A DNA stretch of 64,000 nucleotides from Pontiellaceae bacterium B12227 (GTDB taxonomy: Bacteria; Verrucomicrobiota; Kiritimatiellia; Kiritimatiellales; Pontiellaceae). The translations under genes and the position numbers were made by a program. Of this stretch, positions 1 through 9,000 are shown in pieces. Numbering within the stretch: the stretch's first letter is position 1; every line of letters starts with the position of its first letter. The notes below the pieces were generated by a model. The model was not told the origin of the DNA, searched no databases, and worked only from the letters and a program-made list of their open reading frames with translations. The stretch spans positions 124,001 through 188,000 of the forward strand of contig JAROAZ010000003.1 in the NCBI GenBank assembly GCA_029432775.1, in the 5' to 3' direction.

Positions 1-1
1 G

Positions 2-808
2 GTGGGATCGCATGATGACATCGGGGTGTATGGCCACGCCATTGCAACCTATGCACTTTGCGAGGCCTATGGCATGACGCGTATGCCGTTACTCAAAGAG
101 CCGGTTGAGAAGGCGGTGCAGGTGATCATTGATGGACAGCAGGAGAAGGGTGGTTGGGATCACCGCTATCAACACGAAAAGTGGAGCGACCTTTCCGTGG
201 GCGGCTGGCAGGTGCAGGCGCTGCGGGCCGCGCAGGCAGCGGGTGTGAAAGTGGAAGGAATTTTCCAGGCATTGGAAAAGTCGGTGCCCTTTGTACAGGG
301 CATGCACGCCGGGGAGGGTAAGTTTTATTACCGGCTTGGTAACAAAACGCCGAATGGAGATCTGGATTATATGACGGGTGTGGCTGTGCTTTGTATGCAA
401 CTGGCCGGCAGCAACCGGGTGGATGAAGTAAAGGCCGGGCTGGATTATCTCAAAGATGCAGAGTGTACGGACTGGGACGAGGGCTGGGAAAAGACCGGGA
501 AAAACAAGAGCTTCAATATTGCGTATGAGTGGTATTACAACACGCAGGCGATCTTCCAGAAGGGCGGCTCGAAGTGGTCGAGCTGGAACAATAAGTTTGC
601 TCCGATGCTGATCGAAGCCCAGGACTCTTCAGGCGCCTGGAAACCGCCGGCTGAGGAAAAGGCCATTTCAAAAGATATGATCTACACCACCAGCTTCTGT
701 ACGCTTTCCCTGCAGGTCTATTATCGCATCCTGCCCTCATTCAAAAAGGCGGCCGTTACCGACGAACGATTCGTTTTTGAAAACGATGTGAAGATCGTGG
801 TGTATTGA
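2..808 (+). CDS. Prenyltransferase/squalene-cyclase repeat protein, C-terminal part (5' end outside window)
   Basis: This is the last 268 residues of a larger protein; the frame is open from the first bases and the nominal GTG at base 2 is probably internal. It shows alpha/alpha-toroid repeats of the squalene-hopene cyclase/prenyltransferase type, with QW-like motifs QQEKGGW (about residue 46) and QDSSGAW (about residue 210), aromatic-rich helices and YEWYYNTQAIF. Such repeat proteins are common in Verrucomicrobia and Kiritimatiellota and many are probably not terpene cyclases; no DxDD catalytic motif is visible in this part. The last 22 codons are repeated downstream of the neighbouring transposase. 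A 15-bp dyad (263-277) lies in frame and encodes FQALE. Substrate unknown. Confidence 0.7.
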   Translation: MGSHDDIGVYGHAIATYALCEAYGMTRMPLLKEPVEKAVQVIIDGQQEKGGWDHRYQHEKWSDLSVGGWQVQALRAAQAAGVKVEGIFQALEKSVPFVQGMHAGEGKFYYRLGNKTPNGDLDYMTGVAVLCMQLAGSNRVDEVKAGLDYLKDAECTDWDEGWEKTGKNKSFNIAYEWYYNTQAIFQKGGSKWSSWNNKFAPMLIEAQDSSGAWKPPAEEKAISKDMIYTTSFCTLSLQVYYRILPSFKKAAVTDERFVFENDVKIVVY

Positions 809-1683
809 TGGCCTTGAAAAAAAGCATGTCGCAGAAGCTGCGGATGGATGGGCGCGACTACTCGCATCCGGGGTGGTATTTCATCACGTTGGGTGCGGAT
901 TATCACCGGCATTATTTTGGAGAAGTGGTTGCCGCCGAAATGCGACCCAATGCGTTGGGAGAGTTGGTCGAGGCGTGTTGGCGCGAGATCCCGCAGCATT
1001 ATGGCCATATTGAATTGGGGGCATGGCAGGTGATGCCTAACCATTTCCATGGGCTGATCCGCATTGTCCGTCCCGGAGGGAAGGGGCTGGGAGAAGTTGT
1101 TAATATGTTCAAGGGTTCGGTCACGCGGAAATGGCGGCGGGCTGTAGGTTCTCGCCATGGCGAGAAAGAACGGGTTTGGGCGCCGAACTATTATGATGTG
1201 ATTTGCTTTAATGCAGAAGAGCTGGAAACGCGGGAGCGCTATATCCGCGCAAACCCGCGGAGGTGGGCGCTGAAGGGCGTTGCGGGCGGCACCATTAAGA
1301 AGAGCCGTTACAGGGGCAATACGGCGTTGCTCCGGCAGCATGGAACCCGAAAAGCATTGCAGGTTTCGAGAAAGGCAAGTGATGCGCAGGTTACTTCGTT
1401 GCAGGCGGATTTCGCCGGGTTCGATGGTATTGTATGTAGCACGTTCTTTTCATCTGGAGAAAGGGCCTGTCTCGACACGTTGCTAGCCGGAAGTGCCCGG
1501 GTTATATGGGTGCTGCCCATGGCCATGCCTAAAACGATTCCTGAAAAATGGACAAAAGCCTTTCTGGAAAAACGGGCGCTTTGGCTCTCCGCATTCCCGG
1601 ACGGGCAGGAAGAGGCTTCCAGCGAAAGTTGTGAACGAGCCAACCAATGGGTTGAGCGGTTCTCTTGTGCTGAGCAAAGATGA
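808..1683 (+). mobile_element. REP-associated tyrosine transposase (IS200-like HUH family) with C-terminal extension
   Basis: A 291-residue protein whose ATG overlaps the stop of the preceding gene (TGATG). Residues 1-155 are a Y1/HUH transposase of the RAYT type: PGWYFITL near residue 21, the metal-binding HUH motif as MPNHFHGLI (HFH at 79-81), and a C-terminal helix with YIRANPRRW (candidate catalytic Tyr145, or the YY at 128-129). RAYTs normally nick and move short REP hairpins. Residues 165-291 are an extra domain: GN..LL, then SRKASDAQ and GFDGIVCSTFFSSGERACLD followed by VIWVLP. That pattern suggests a Rossmann-like DprA/SLOG domain, which is my inference. It is followed by a hairpin terminator and a copied coding tail of the upstream gene. 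Confidence 0.8.
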
Positions 1684-1694
1684 GCAGGAAATCA

Positions 1695-1723
1695 AAAAGG
1701 CCGATCGAAACGACCGGCCTTTT
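1695..1723. terminator. Bidirectional hairpin terminator between transposase and permease
   Basis: AAAAGGCCG pairs perfectly with CGGCCTTTT, with an inner TCG-AAA-CGA stem across one A/C mismatch. The T-run is better on the minus strand (CTTTTTGATTT), so it can end both the transposase transcript and the convergent permease transcript. Confidence 0.7.
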
Positions 1724-1755
1724 GAATTCGATAACGATGTGAAGATCGTTGTCTA

Positions 1756-3051
1756 TTAATGCGGCATGCTGACGACCAGGTTGATGGCGGAGAGCAGGCC
1801 GACGACCCACATAACCGGTGAGATCTTCTTGAAGTCGCCGGCGCAGACGGCAATCAGAATGTAGGAGAGAAATCCTACCGTAAGGCCGGTTGCAATGCTG
1901 AAGGTGAGCGGCATCAGGATCATGGTCAGGAACGCGGGAACCGCAATCTTCAGATCGGTGAAGTCGATTTCCTTGATGTTACGGAACATGTACACTCCCA
2001 CGATGATGAGCGCCGGGGCGGTGGCAAAGCCGGGAACAATTCCAATGACCGGTGCCAGGAAGAGGGCCAGCAGGAACAGCACGCCGGTAACCACTGAAGC
2101 CAGACCGGTGCGGGCGCCATCGCCAATGCCGGAAGCGGATTCAATGTAGGTGGTCGTGGTGCTGGTGCCGAGCAGGGAGCCGGCGATGGTGGCAACCGCA
2201 TCCGCTTCGAGAACCTTATCGACCTTCTTGATGGTTCCGTCGGGCTCTACGTATCCGGCTTCATAGGAGCAGGCGACGATGGTGCCGATGGAGTCGAACA
2301 GGTCGACAAACATGAAGGAGAAGATCGCGCCAAGGAGGCCCAGGCTTAAAGCGCCCATAATATCCAGCTTGAAGGCAATCGGAGCGATGCTCGGCGGTGC
2401 CGAGACGAATTTTTCCGGCAGGCTGACTTCGCCGAAGAGAGCACCCACGACGGTGGCGAATACGATGCCGATCAGAATGGCGCCTTTAATCTTCCGCGCT
2501 TCCAGCACGGTGATGACCAGCAGCGATACCAGGCCGATCAATACCGGCTTGGTCAGTGCCCCAATGGAAACGAAGGTGGCCGGATTGGCAACGATCAGTC
2601 CGAGGTTCTTCATTCCGATGAAGGTGATGAACAGACCGATGCCCGCTGCGGTTGCAATGCGCAACCCGACGGGAATGGCGGTAACCACCTTTTCTCGAAT
2701 GCCCACCACGGTCAGGACCAGGAAGGCGATACCCGAAATGAAGACCACGCCGAGCGCGGTCTGCCAGTCCAGACCCTGACCCATTACGAGGGTGTAGGTG
2801 AAGAAGGCATTGAGCCCCATGCCCGGCGCCATGGCAAACGGGACGTTGGCCCAGAGGCCAACGAGGAATGTGCCGAGCGCTGCCGCCAGGCAGGTGACGG
2901 TGATCAAGGCGAATTTATCCATGCCGGCTTCGCTCAGAATCATGGGATTCACGAAAATGATGTAAGCCATGGTCAGGAAGGTGGTAAGCCCTCCGATGAT
3001 TTCCGTTTTAACATCGGTACCGTGTTCTTTGAGTTTGAAAAAGCCGGTCAT
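1756..3051 (-). CDS. NCS2/AzgA-type purine nucleobase permease
   Basis: A 431-residue multi-pass inner-membrane protein (about 12-14 hydrophobic segments) of the AzgA/PbuG guanine-hypoxanthine-adenine:H+ symporter group. Diagnostic stretches are the N-terminal GLTTFLTMAYIIFVNP, then NVPFAMAPGMGLNAFFTY, DLFDSIGT and the GTSTTTTYIESASGI segment that forms the substrate site in this family. It is downstream of the Tsx-like outer-membrane channel with a 22-bp gap, so the pair likely moves nucleosides or nucleobases across both membranes. Ribosome site GGGAGCAAACC precedes the ATG. The exact purine cannot be read from sequence. Confidence 0.93.
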   Translation of the reverse strand: MTGFFKLKEHGTDVKTEIIGGLTTFLTMAYIIFVNPMILSEAGMDKFALITVTCLAAALGTFLVGLWANVPFAMAPGMGLNAFFTYTLVMGQGLDWQTALGVVFISGIAFLVLTVVGIREKVVTAIPVGLRIATAAGIGLFITFIGMKNLGLIVANPATFVSIGALTKPVLIGLVSLLVITVLEARKIKGAILIGIVFATVVGALFGEVSLPEKFVSAPPSIAPIAFKLDIMGALSLGLLGAIFSFMFVDLFDSIGTIVACSYEAGYVEPDGTIKKVDKVLEADAVATIAGSLLGTSTTTTYIESASGIGDGARTGLASVVTGVLFLLALFLAPVIGIVPGFATAPALIIVGVYMFRNIKEIDFTDLKIAVPAFLTMILMPLTFSIATGLTVGFLSYILIAVCAGDFKKISPVMWVVGLLSAINLVVSMPH

Positions 3052-3073
3052 GGTTTGCTCCCTGAATTATCGC

Positions 3074-3826
3074 TTAGAAATGGTACTGGAGGATGCCGCT
3101 GATGGCGTGCTGTGTTTTCGCGTTCTGGATATCATATTTATTTTTCCAGTAGTCATATTCCACACCGGCTAGCAGCGAGCGGGATTTCATGCCAACAAGA
3201 GCACCGACATCAAATTTGAACTGAGGGCAGATGTGGAGGTTGTCTGTTCCATCTCCGAATACCCAGTCAATAAAACCATCGCAGATAAAGGCGGATTCGC
3301 CCAACTCGGCCGTATATCTCCAAACCGGAGTCAACTGATAGGATTCCACTTCGCTGGCACCTGAATTAAAGCGGCGATAGAAGTTGAGTTGAAAAAAATC
3401 CAGACCGGGAACGCTGAGGTCCACACCCGCTCCAACCAAATAGTTCTGCAGGCCGAAATCATCACCATTGAGCTCGCCGTATTCGTAGCAGATGGCAACC
3501 AGCCAGTCTTTCACAAAGGATACGGAAAGATCTTTGTTCAGCACTTTTCCAAAGCTTACACGCGGAGAAATTTCACCGTAATACGACATCTTTCCATTAG
3601 CAAAGGAGGTGTCACCATCGTAATAGATGGCATCGTGGAACCAGAAGAAGTCGCCCCATTTCCATCCGTTGGCATGCTCGATAGTCAGCGTCTGCTGGGT
3701 TTCCGGATCCACTTCAAAGCCGCTGCCGTAGAGGCCGGTCAGGCTGGTATCGGTCCATTGGATAAAGTCGCCGCCGTATGCAACGACAGAGGTGAGTGCG
3801 GTTAATGCGAGCAATGTACGTTTCAT
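3074..3826 (-). CDS. Tsx-like outer-membrane nucleoside channel
   Basis: A 250-residue protein starting at MKRTLLALTALTSVVAYGGDF, a signal peptide, after the ribosome site CCAGGGGATACC; an upstream in-frame ATG lacks such a site. The mature part is rich in alternating aromatic/polar strands (GDFFWFHDAIYYDGD, LSVSFVKDWLVAICYEYG) and ends in QYHF, the terminal aromatic residue typical of beta-barrel outer-membrane proteins. Length and strand pattern match the Tsx/OmpK nucleoside-specific channel family. Its place in front of the purine permease supports nucleoside uptake. A long imperfect hairpin sits in its 5' leader. Confidence 0.82.
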   Translation of the reverse strand: MKRTLLALTALTSVVAYGGDFIQWTDTSLTGLYGSGFEVDPETQQTLTIEHANGWKWGDFFWFHDAIYYDGDTSFANGKMSYYGEISPRVSFGKVLNKDLSVSFVKDWLVAICYEYGELNGDDFGLQNYLVGAGVDLSVPGLDFFQLNFYRRFNSGASEVESYQLTPVWRYTAELGESAFICDGFIDWVFGDGTDNLHICPQFKFDVGALVGMKSRSLLAGVEYDYWKNKYDIQNAKTQHAISGILQYHF

Positions 3827-3844
3827 GGTATCCCCTGGGTTAAA

Positions 3845-3882
3845 TAACTTCGTACACCCTAGCGAGGGTACGTAGTTGGTTA
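3845..3882 (-). promoter_or_regulatory. Imperfect hairpin in the tsx/permease leader
   Basis: TAACTTCGTACACCCT pairs with AGGGTACGTAGTTGGTTA around the loop AGCG, ending about 19 nt upstream of the Tsx-like start codon. It could be an RNA leader structure or an operator. It does not match the conserved purine-riboswitch core. The rest of the 384-bp gap to the Sel1 gene holds an 18-bp palindrome, a tandem repeat and no gene. Confidence 0.4.
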
Positions 3883-4019
3883 TATTCTTTAAACGAAACA
3901 TTATGCGTATGATCTCAAAAACTCCAAAGCCTTAAGTTTAAAAATATTATGTGGACTATGAGTATAGGGTATTACGGAATTAGCCGCGGCCCGATTTCCT
4001 TGTTTCCCGTACGGGGAAT

Positions 4020-4046
4020 CCTGTATCTGTATATCCCTGTATCTGT
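4020..4046. repeat. Tandem 11-bp repeat CCTGTATCTGT, 16-bp period
   Basis: CCTGTATCTGT occurs at 4020-4030 and again at 4036-4046 in the divergent intergenic region. The period is about 1.5 helical turns. It may be a regulator site; no factor can be named. Confidence 0.4.
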
Positions 4047-4081
4047 GGACGTATTTCGGGGGATTTATGAAGCAACGAATC

Positions 4082-4099
4082 ATCATGATGCATCATGAT
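4082..4099. promoter_or_regulatory. Perfect 18-bp palindrome, putative operator
   Basis: ATCATGATGCATCATGAT reads the same on both strands. It lies in the divergent space between the Tsx-like gene and the Sel1-repeat gene, about 110 bp before the latter. A perfect dyad of this length between divergent genes suggests a dimeric regulator site; the protein is unknown. Confidence 0.5.
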
Positions 4100-4205
4100 T
4101 TTATTGGGGGGGCAATCTGTTTGCCGGCGGTTTCCCAGCGTTGGCGAGTGCGTACGCTTTCAGTGGCAGTATAAAAGAAGCTGCAGTGACATCGTGAGGA
4201 GAGCC

Positions 4206-4220
4206 TTCCAATGATTGGAA
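4206..4220. repeat. 15-bp dyad copy overlapping the Sel1 gene start codon
   Basis: TTCCAATGATTGGAA has both arms intact, and the ATG in its centre is the chosen start codon (4211). A member of the dispersed family described in the findings. Confidence 0.85.
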
Positions 4221-6073
4221 AAATGACCGGAATAATTTTGCTGTGTACTGTCTGTGCTTTTGGCAACGGTGATGTGCTCTATAAACAGGGAGCCGGACTT
4301 TTTAAATCCGACCCGGTCCAGGCATTGGAACTTTTTGAGCAGGCGGCGGGCGAGGGCAGTGTTCCCGCCATGGTCGGTGCCGGTCACTGCTATGAAACCG
4401 GCACGGGCACACAAACCGATTATGCCAAAGCGATCGCGTTCTATGAGTTGGCGGTTCAAAACAATTCACTGAAAGCCTGCGAGGGTCTTGCGCACATTTA
4501 TGCCGTCTGCCCCGATCCCGAATTCCACGATGGCGTTAAGGCTGTGAAGTTTGCCGGGGCGATTGCCCGCAAGAAGCCGCGCGACTTTGGTGCTCTGGCC
4601 CTATTGGCCAAAGCCCATGCCCGGAATATGGATTTTTCAGAGGCTGGAAAAATGCTGCTGAAGGCAAAGCGAGTGGCCGACCATGAACAGTTGCCGGAGC
4701 TGAAACGGCTACAGCAGAATTTTGAAAAAGGAATCCCGGAACCTGAGCAGGCTTCCGAAGTCTGGATGATGAAAGCCGGAGACGAAGGTCGTTCGCTTTG
4801 GGCCATGCTTCAGATTGCGGGATGGTGCAGCACCGAAGCTCATACCATGCATGATCAGAAGCAGGCCCGCATGTGGTATGCCCGTTCTTCTAAAATGGGC
4901 AGTGCGGAAGGTGCATTGCAGTATGGCCGCTTCTGTCTGCGCGGCATCGGCGGGGCGGTGGATATTGAATCCGCTATTGCTGCATTCGAAAACGCGGCGG
5001 AAGCAGGAGAGCTGCAGGCTTTTTCCTATCTCGGCGAAATCTATTTTTCCAACCGAACCGGCCGCCGGGACATGGATAAAGCGTACAAGTATTACAGCCG
5101 GCTAGAAGGAACAGAGGACCAGACCATTGAGTTTCTGATTCAGGCTCTGAAGAGCAGTAAACTGCGTAGTCGGATGGATGGTGCGGAACCGGAAGAGCTG
5201 CATACGAGTGGAGATCAGTACTCTATACCCAGCACATACACGACGTATGATATCTACGGCAATTCAAGCGGAACGGTGACCATTCCGGCCCGGCATAATT
5301 ATGCCCTGATCTATTATCTAGCCGCCGCCGAGTCGGGCTTCCGGCCGGCGATGCTGAAAGTGGCTTCCATCTATAAACGGGGTAACACCACCGTGCATGC
5401 AGACCCGAAACGTGCGGAATACTGGGCAAAACAGCTCGGCATGAAAAGCGGGGACCTGGTGGCGGCGGCAAAAATCGTTACGCCGCGGGATCCTTCCGGT
5501 ATTCCGAACAATGCACGGGTGCTCAATCAGGAGGCCCGCAAATATCGCGGATTAGATGGCTATCCGAAAGACCCCTCTCTGGAGTTCAGGCTCTACATGA
5601 AGTCCTATGAAGTCGATCCGTCCGAAAGCGATGGCTATGCGGCCTTCGCCATCTCATGTATCTATTTCCGGGGTTGCGAAGAGGTGCCGATGGATAAAGA
5701 GAAGGCGCTGGAGTGGAAAATTAAAGCGGCCGACCAGGGGCATCCCGAGTCGCTGGTCAATCTCGTTGCCCGCTATGCCATGGGAAATGTCGGAGCCGAG
5801 TGCGATGCTGAAAGGGCGATGCACTATGCCCTCAAATTGCTTAAAGAAGAGGAGCGGGCGAGCAGAGACTATCGCTACTTCGATGTGATTGGCGCTGCTT
5901 ACGCCCGCAACGGCGATTTTATGAATGCGGTCAAATATCAGAATAAGGCTATCGAAGCACTGCTCTCCAAAGACAGCCGCATTAACCAAAGCGAGAAATC
6001 GAAGCAGCGAAAGCACCAGGAGATGCTCAGCCGAATCGAACTCTATCAAGCCGGCCAGCCATTCAAATATTGA
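4211..6073 (+). CDS. Sel1-repeat (SLR) protein, probably exported
   Basis: A 620-residue protein with an N-terminal hydrophobic segment (GIILLCTVCAFGNGD) suggesting a signal peptide. It carries several Sel1/TPR-like helical repeats: about residues 32-100 (DYAKAIAFYELAVQNNS), 215-290 (DIESAIAAFENAAEAGE), 370-420 (YALIYYLAAAESGFRPA) and 490-570 (EKALEWKIKAADQGHPE). Sel1 repeats mediate protein-protein contacts; no catalytic domain is visible. The start at 4211 sits 8-9 nt after GAGGAGA; an ATG four codons later is possible. It converges on the E1/KASIII fusion, with only 6 bp between stops. Confidence 0.85.
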   Translation: MIGKMTGIILLCTVCAFGNGDVLYKQGAGLFKSDPVQALELFEQAAGEGSVPAMVGAGHCYETGTGTQTDYAKAIAFYELAVQNNSLKACEGLAHIYAVCPDPEFHDGVKAVKFAGAIARKKPRDFGALALLAKAHARNMDFSEAGKMLLKAKRVADHEQLPELKRLQQNFEKGIPEPEQASEVWMMKAGDEGRSLWAMLQIAGWCSTEAHTMHDQKQARMWYARSSKMGSAEGALQYGRFCLRGIGGAVDIESAIAAFENAAEAGELQAFSYLGEIYFSNRTGRRDMDKAYKYYSRLEGTEDQTIEFLIQALKSSKLRSRMDGAEPEELHTSGDQYSIPSTYTTYDIYGNSSGTVTIPARHNYALIYYLAAAESGFRPAMLKVASIYKRGNTTVHADPKRAEYWAKQLGMKSGDLVAAAKIVTPRDPSGIPNNARVLNQEARKYRGLDGYPKDPSLEFRLYMKSYEVDPSESDGYAAFAISCIYFRGCEEVPMDKEKALEWKIKAADQGHPESLVNLVARYAMGNVGAECDAERAMHYALKLLKEEERASRDYRYFDVIGAAYARNGDFMNAVKYQNKAIEALLSKDSRINQSEKSKQRKHQEMLSRIELYQAGQPFKY

Positions 6074-6079
6074 TTGGTT

Positions 6080-9000
6080 CTAAACCTTCTCAATCACTGC
6101 GGCGCCGAAGGTGAAGCCGCCGCCGAAAGCGGTCAGGCCGGTTTTGGAGCCGGAATCCATTTCAGGAATCAGTTCGGTGAGCGCAATCGGAATCGTGTTC
6201 GACGAGGTATTGCCGTATTTCCGGATATGGTTGAACATTTTTTCCGGCGGGCAATGGATCGTTTTGCGGATCGCTTCGATAATGCGCTCGTTCGCCTGAT
6301 GCGGAACAATCTTGTCGAGATCTTCAACGGTGATTCCGCGTTCTTTGCAGGCATTGTCGAGCACGTCGATCATTTTGCGCACGGCCAGCTTGAAGACGGT
6401 CAGGCCTTCCATCTCGATCACTTCGCCGCTTCCCATGTTCGGAACATAGAGAACCTTGTCTTCCACGCCGGTGGCGGAGAGGAACGGCCGGTTCAGTTTC
6501 ACGCCGATATTGCCTGTCCGCTTTTCGCAGCTCACCAGAGAAGCAGTGGCCGCATCGCCGAAGAGAGCCATCGTTTTCTGGTCGTCGTGGTTGACCATGG
6601 GCGAAAGGGTTTCGGCGGTGATGACGATTACCTTCTTTTCCGGTGCATTCGTCAGGAAGTCGAAGGCCGATTGCAGGGCATACATGTAACCGGAGCAGGC
6701 GGCATTCACATCGTGCGCCTGCATCAGTACTTCCCCTTTTTCGGGGCTCAGTTTATGCAGCACCTTACAGGCGAGCGAGGGGGTCATGGCCATCGGTGTT
6801 CCGGTGGAGCAGATGATGGCGCCGATATCGGAAATGTGCAGATTTTCTTTTTCGAGCAGTTTTTTGGTGGCATCCACCGCCAGCGTCAGCACATTTTCAT
6901 CGCCGTCGATCCAGTAGCGGTTTTCGATGCCGGTCCGTTTGCGGATGGCTTCGGAATCCCACTCGCCGTGGCCCTGCAGCAGCTCATCGTTGGTCAGATG
7001 GCGGGAGCCGAGCACCGTGGTGATGTTGGAAATGTAAATAGAGTTTGAAGTTTTAGGCATTAAGTTCGAAGTCGGTGCAGACTGAACTTCTGTACTTCTC
7101 CGCCGTTCCATAATCGGGGTGCCCGGATCCTCTTTCGTGATCGGCTTGAGCTGGGCGGCTTCGTCGGATGCGATCTTAAGCATCGGAGTGCCGACGGTCA
7201 GCGTGTCGCCTTCTGCCACCATAATTTCGGAAATCGTTCCGGAGACCGGGGAGGTGATGTCCATCGAAGCTTTATCCGCTTCGACGGAGGCAATCAGATC
7301 GCCCTCAGCAATTTCGTCACCTTCGCTCACGAGCAGGTTGGCTACGTTGATGGTTTCGTCGGAGGGGCTGGAGCCGATGGCTTTGACGATGACGGTTCCG
7401 GCTTCTTCTTCCACCGGCTTTTCCCAGTGAATATCGATATCCAGCATTCCGCAGCATTTTTCGAGCGTCCCTTTAAAGGAGGGCAGCACTTCGATCTGGC
7501 AGGAGAAGTCGTATGGAATATAGGTGTCCGGACGGGTGACGCGTGCAACCTGCACTTCGGAGCCGGCTTTTTCGGCAATCGCCGCCGCAATTTCGCCGCC
7601 CATGCCTGCCGTCTGGTTGTCTTCATGGACCACAATCAGTTTGCCGGTCTTCTTCGCCGAAGCGAGGACGGTTTCTTCGTCCCAGGGGAAGATGGTACGC
7701 AGGTCAATAATTTCGGCATTCAGGCCGATCTCTTTCAGCGCTTCGGCGGTACGTTCAACCACCGGCATGCAGCTACCCCAGCTTACGAGGGTGATGTCCT
7801 GACCAACGCGGGCCACGCGGGCTTTTCCGATCGGGACATACTGTTTGTCGATGTCGGCCGATGTGGTGTTGGAGCGGTCGTTGATCAGGCTCTTCGGGAA
7901 GAGGAAGATCGACGGGCGGCCGGCTTCGGCAATGGCATTGAGCAGACCGGCGGCATCAGCCGCGGTGGAAGGCATAAAGACATCCACACCGGGAACGTGC
8001 GCGCAGATTGATTCCATGGTCTGGGCATGATACGGGCCGAGGCCCGGGCGGTAGCCGCCGGCAATCGACATGATCAGCACCGGGGTTTCCCATTGGCCGT
8101 TGGTACGCCAGTACATAGCGCCGATTTCAGAAAGGATATGGCTGTAGGCTACCGGCATGAAGTCGGCAAACTGCATGAAGGCCACCGGGTTTGCGCCGGC
8201 GAGGGCCTGTCCGGTTGCCACACCGAGAATCGTGTTTTCCGCAAGCGGGGCATTGTTGACCTGTTCCGGAAAGGTCTGGGAAAGGCCGCGGGTCAGTCCG
8301 AATACATCGCCTTTCGGGTCTTCAATGTCCTGTCCGTGCAGAATGGTTTTCCGATCATTGGAAAGTCGGTTTTTCAGGGCCTCGCGCATGGCTTCAAGCA
8401 TGCTGAGTTCCCGGTTTTCGGCGGTGCCGAGATATTCTTCCCGTGGTTCCGGCAGGGCCTTCTTGGCGGTCAGGGCCGCTTTCGGGGTCGTGCCGCTACG
8501 GGAAAGGTGGAAAGCTGCATCGACCTTTTCCTTCACGTCGTCTTCAACCGCCTGAACGGCTGCGGCCTCAACACCGTTGGCGAGCATATAGTCGCGCAGT
8601 TTGGCACACGGGTCTGCATTCTCCATGGCGTTTTTAAGATCGGCCTCGGTACGGTACATCGACTGGTCGTCGGCGTTGGTGTGGCTTTCGAGGCGTTCCA
8701 CATTAAAGACCACAATCTGCGGGCCGCGGGTTTTCCGAAGATTGGAAACCACTTCTTCGAATTTTCCAAAGGTTGGAACCGCATCGGAGCCGTCAACCCG
8801 ATGAATCGGCAGGCCGTAGAAGGAATCAGATTCGCCGTCGGGCAGGGAATAGAAGGTGTTGCCTTTGGTGATGGTGGAGAGCGCGAAGCGGTTGTCTTCA
8901 ATGAGGAAGAGGACCGGCAGGTTGGAGCGCACGGCTTCGCCGACAGCTTCATAGAAGTCGCCCTGCTGTGTGGCGCCATCGCCCACCGAGACGAGCACAA

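Noticed and set aside
1493..1759. 88-codon frame overlapping the transposase end
   Set aside because: Only its last 22 codons match the upstream gene tail; the rest is an out-of-frame reading of the transposase, so it is reported as a duplication rather than a gene.
3827..4000. Purine riboswitch upstream of the Tsx-like/purine permease genes
   Set aside because: The leader has a hairpin, but the conserved three-way-junction core (TATA...CCTAAT...) could not be found on the minus strand.
4316..4330. FQALE/VQALE pentapeptides as a protein motif shared by unrelated proteins
   Set aside because: The same DNA dyad is also read as FPxxG and SNDWK and occurs between genes, so the recurring peptide is a by-product of the DNA repeat.
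6074..7048. Long plus-strand open frame (324 codons) opposite the KAS III part
   Set aside because: It is the antisense shadow of a clearly coding GC-rich gene, rich in His/Phe/Gly/Arg as shadows are, with no family motif.
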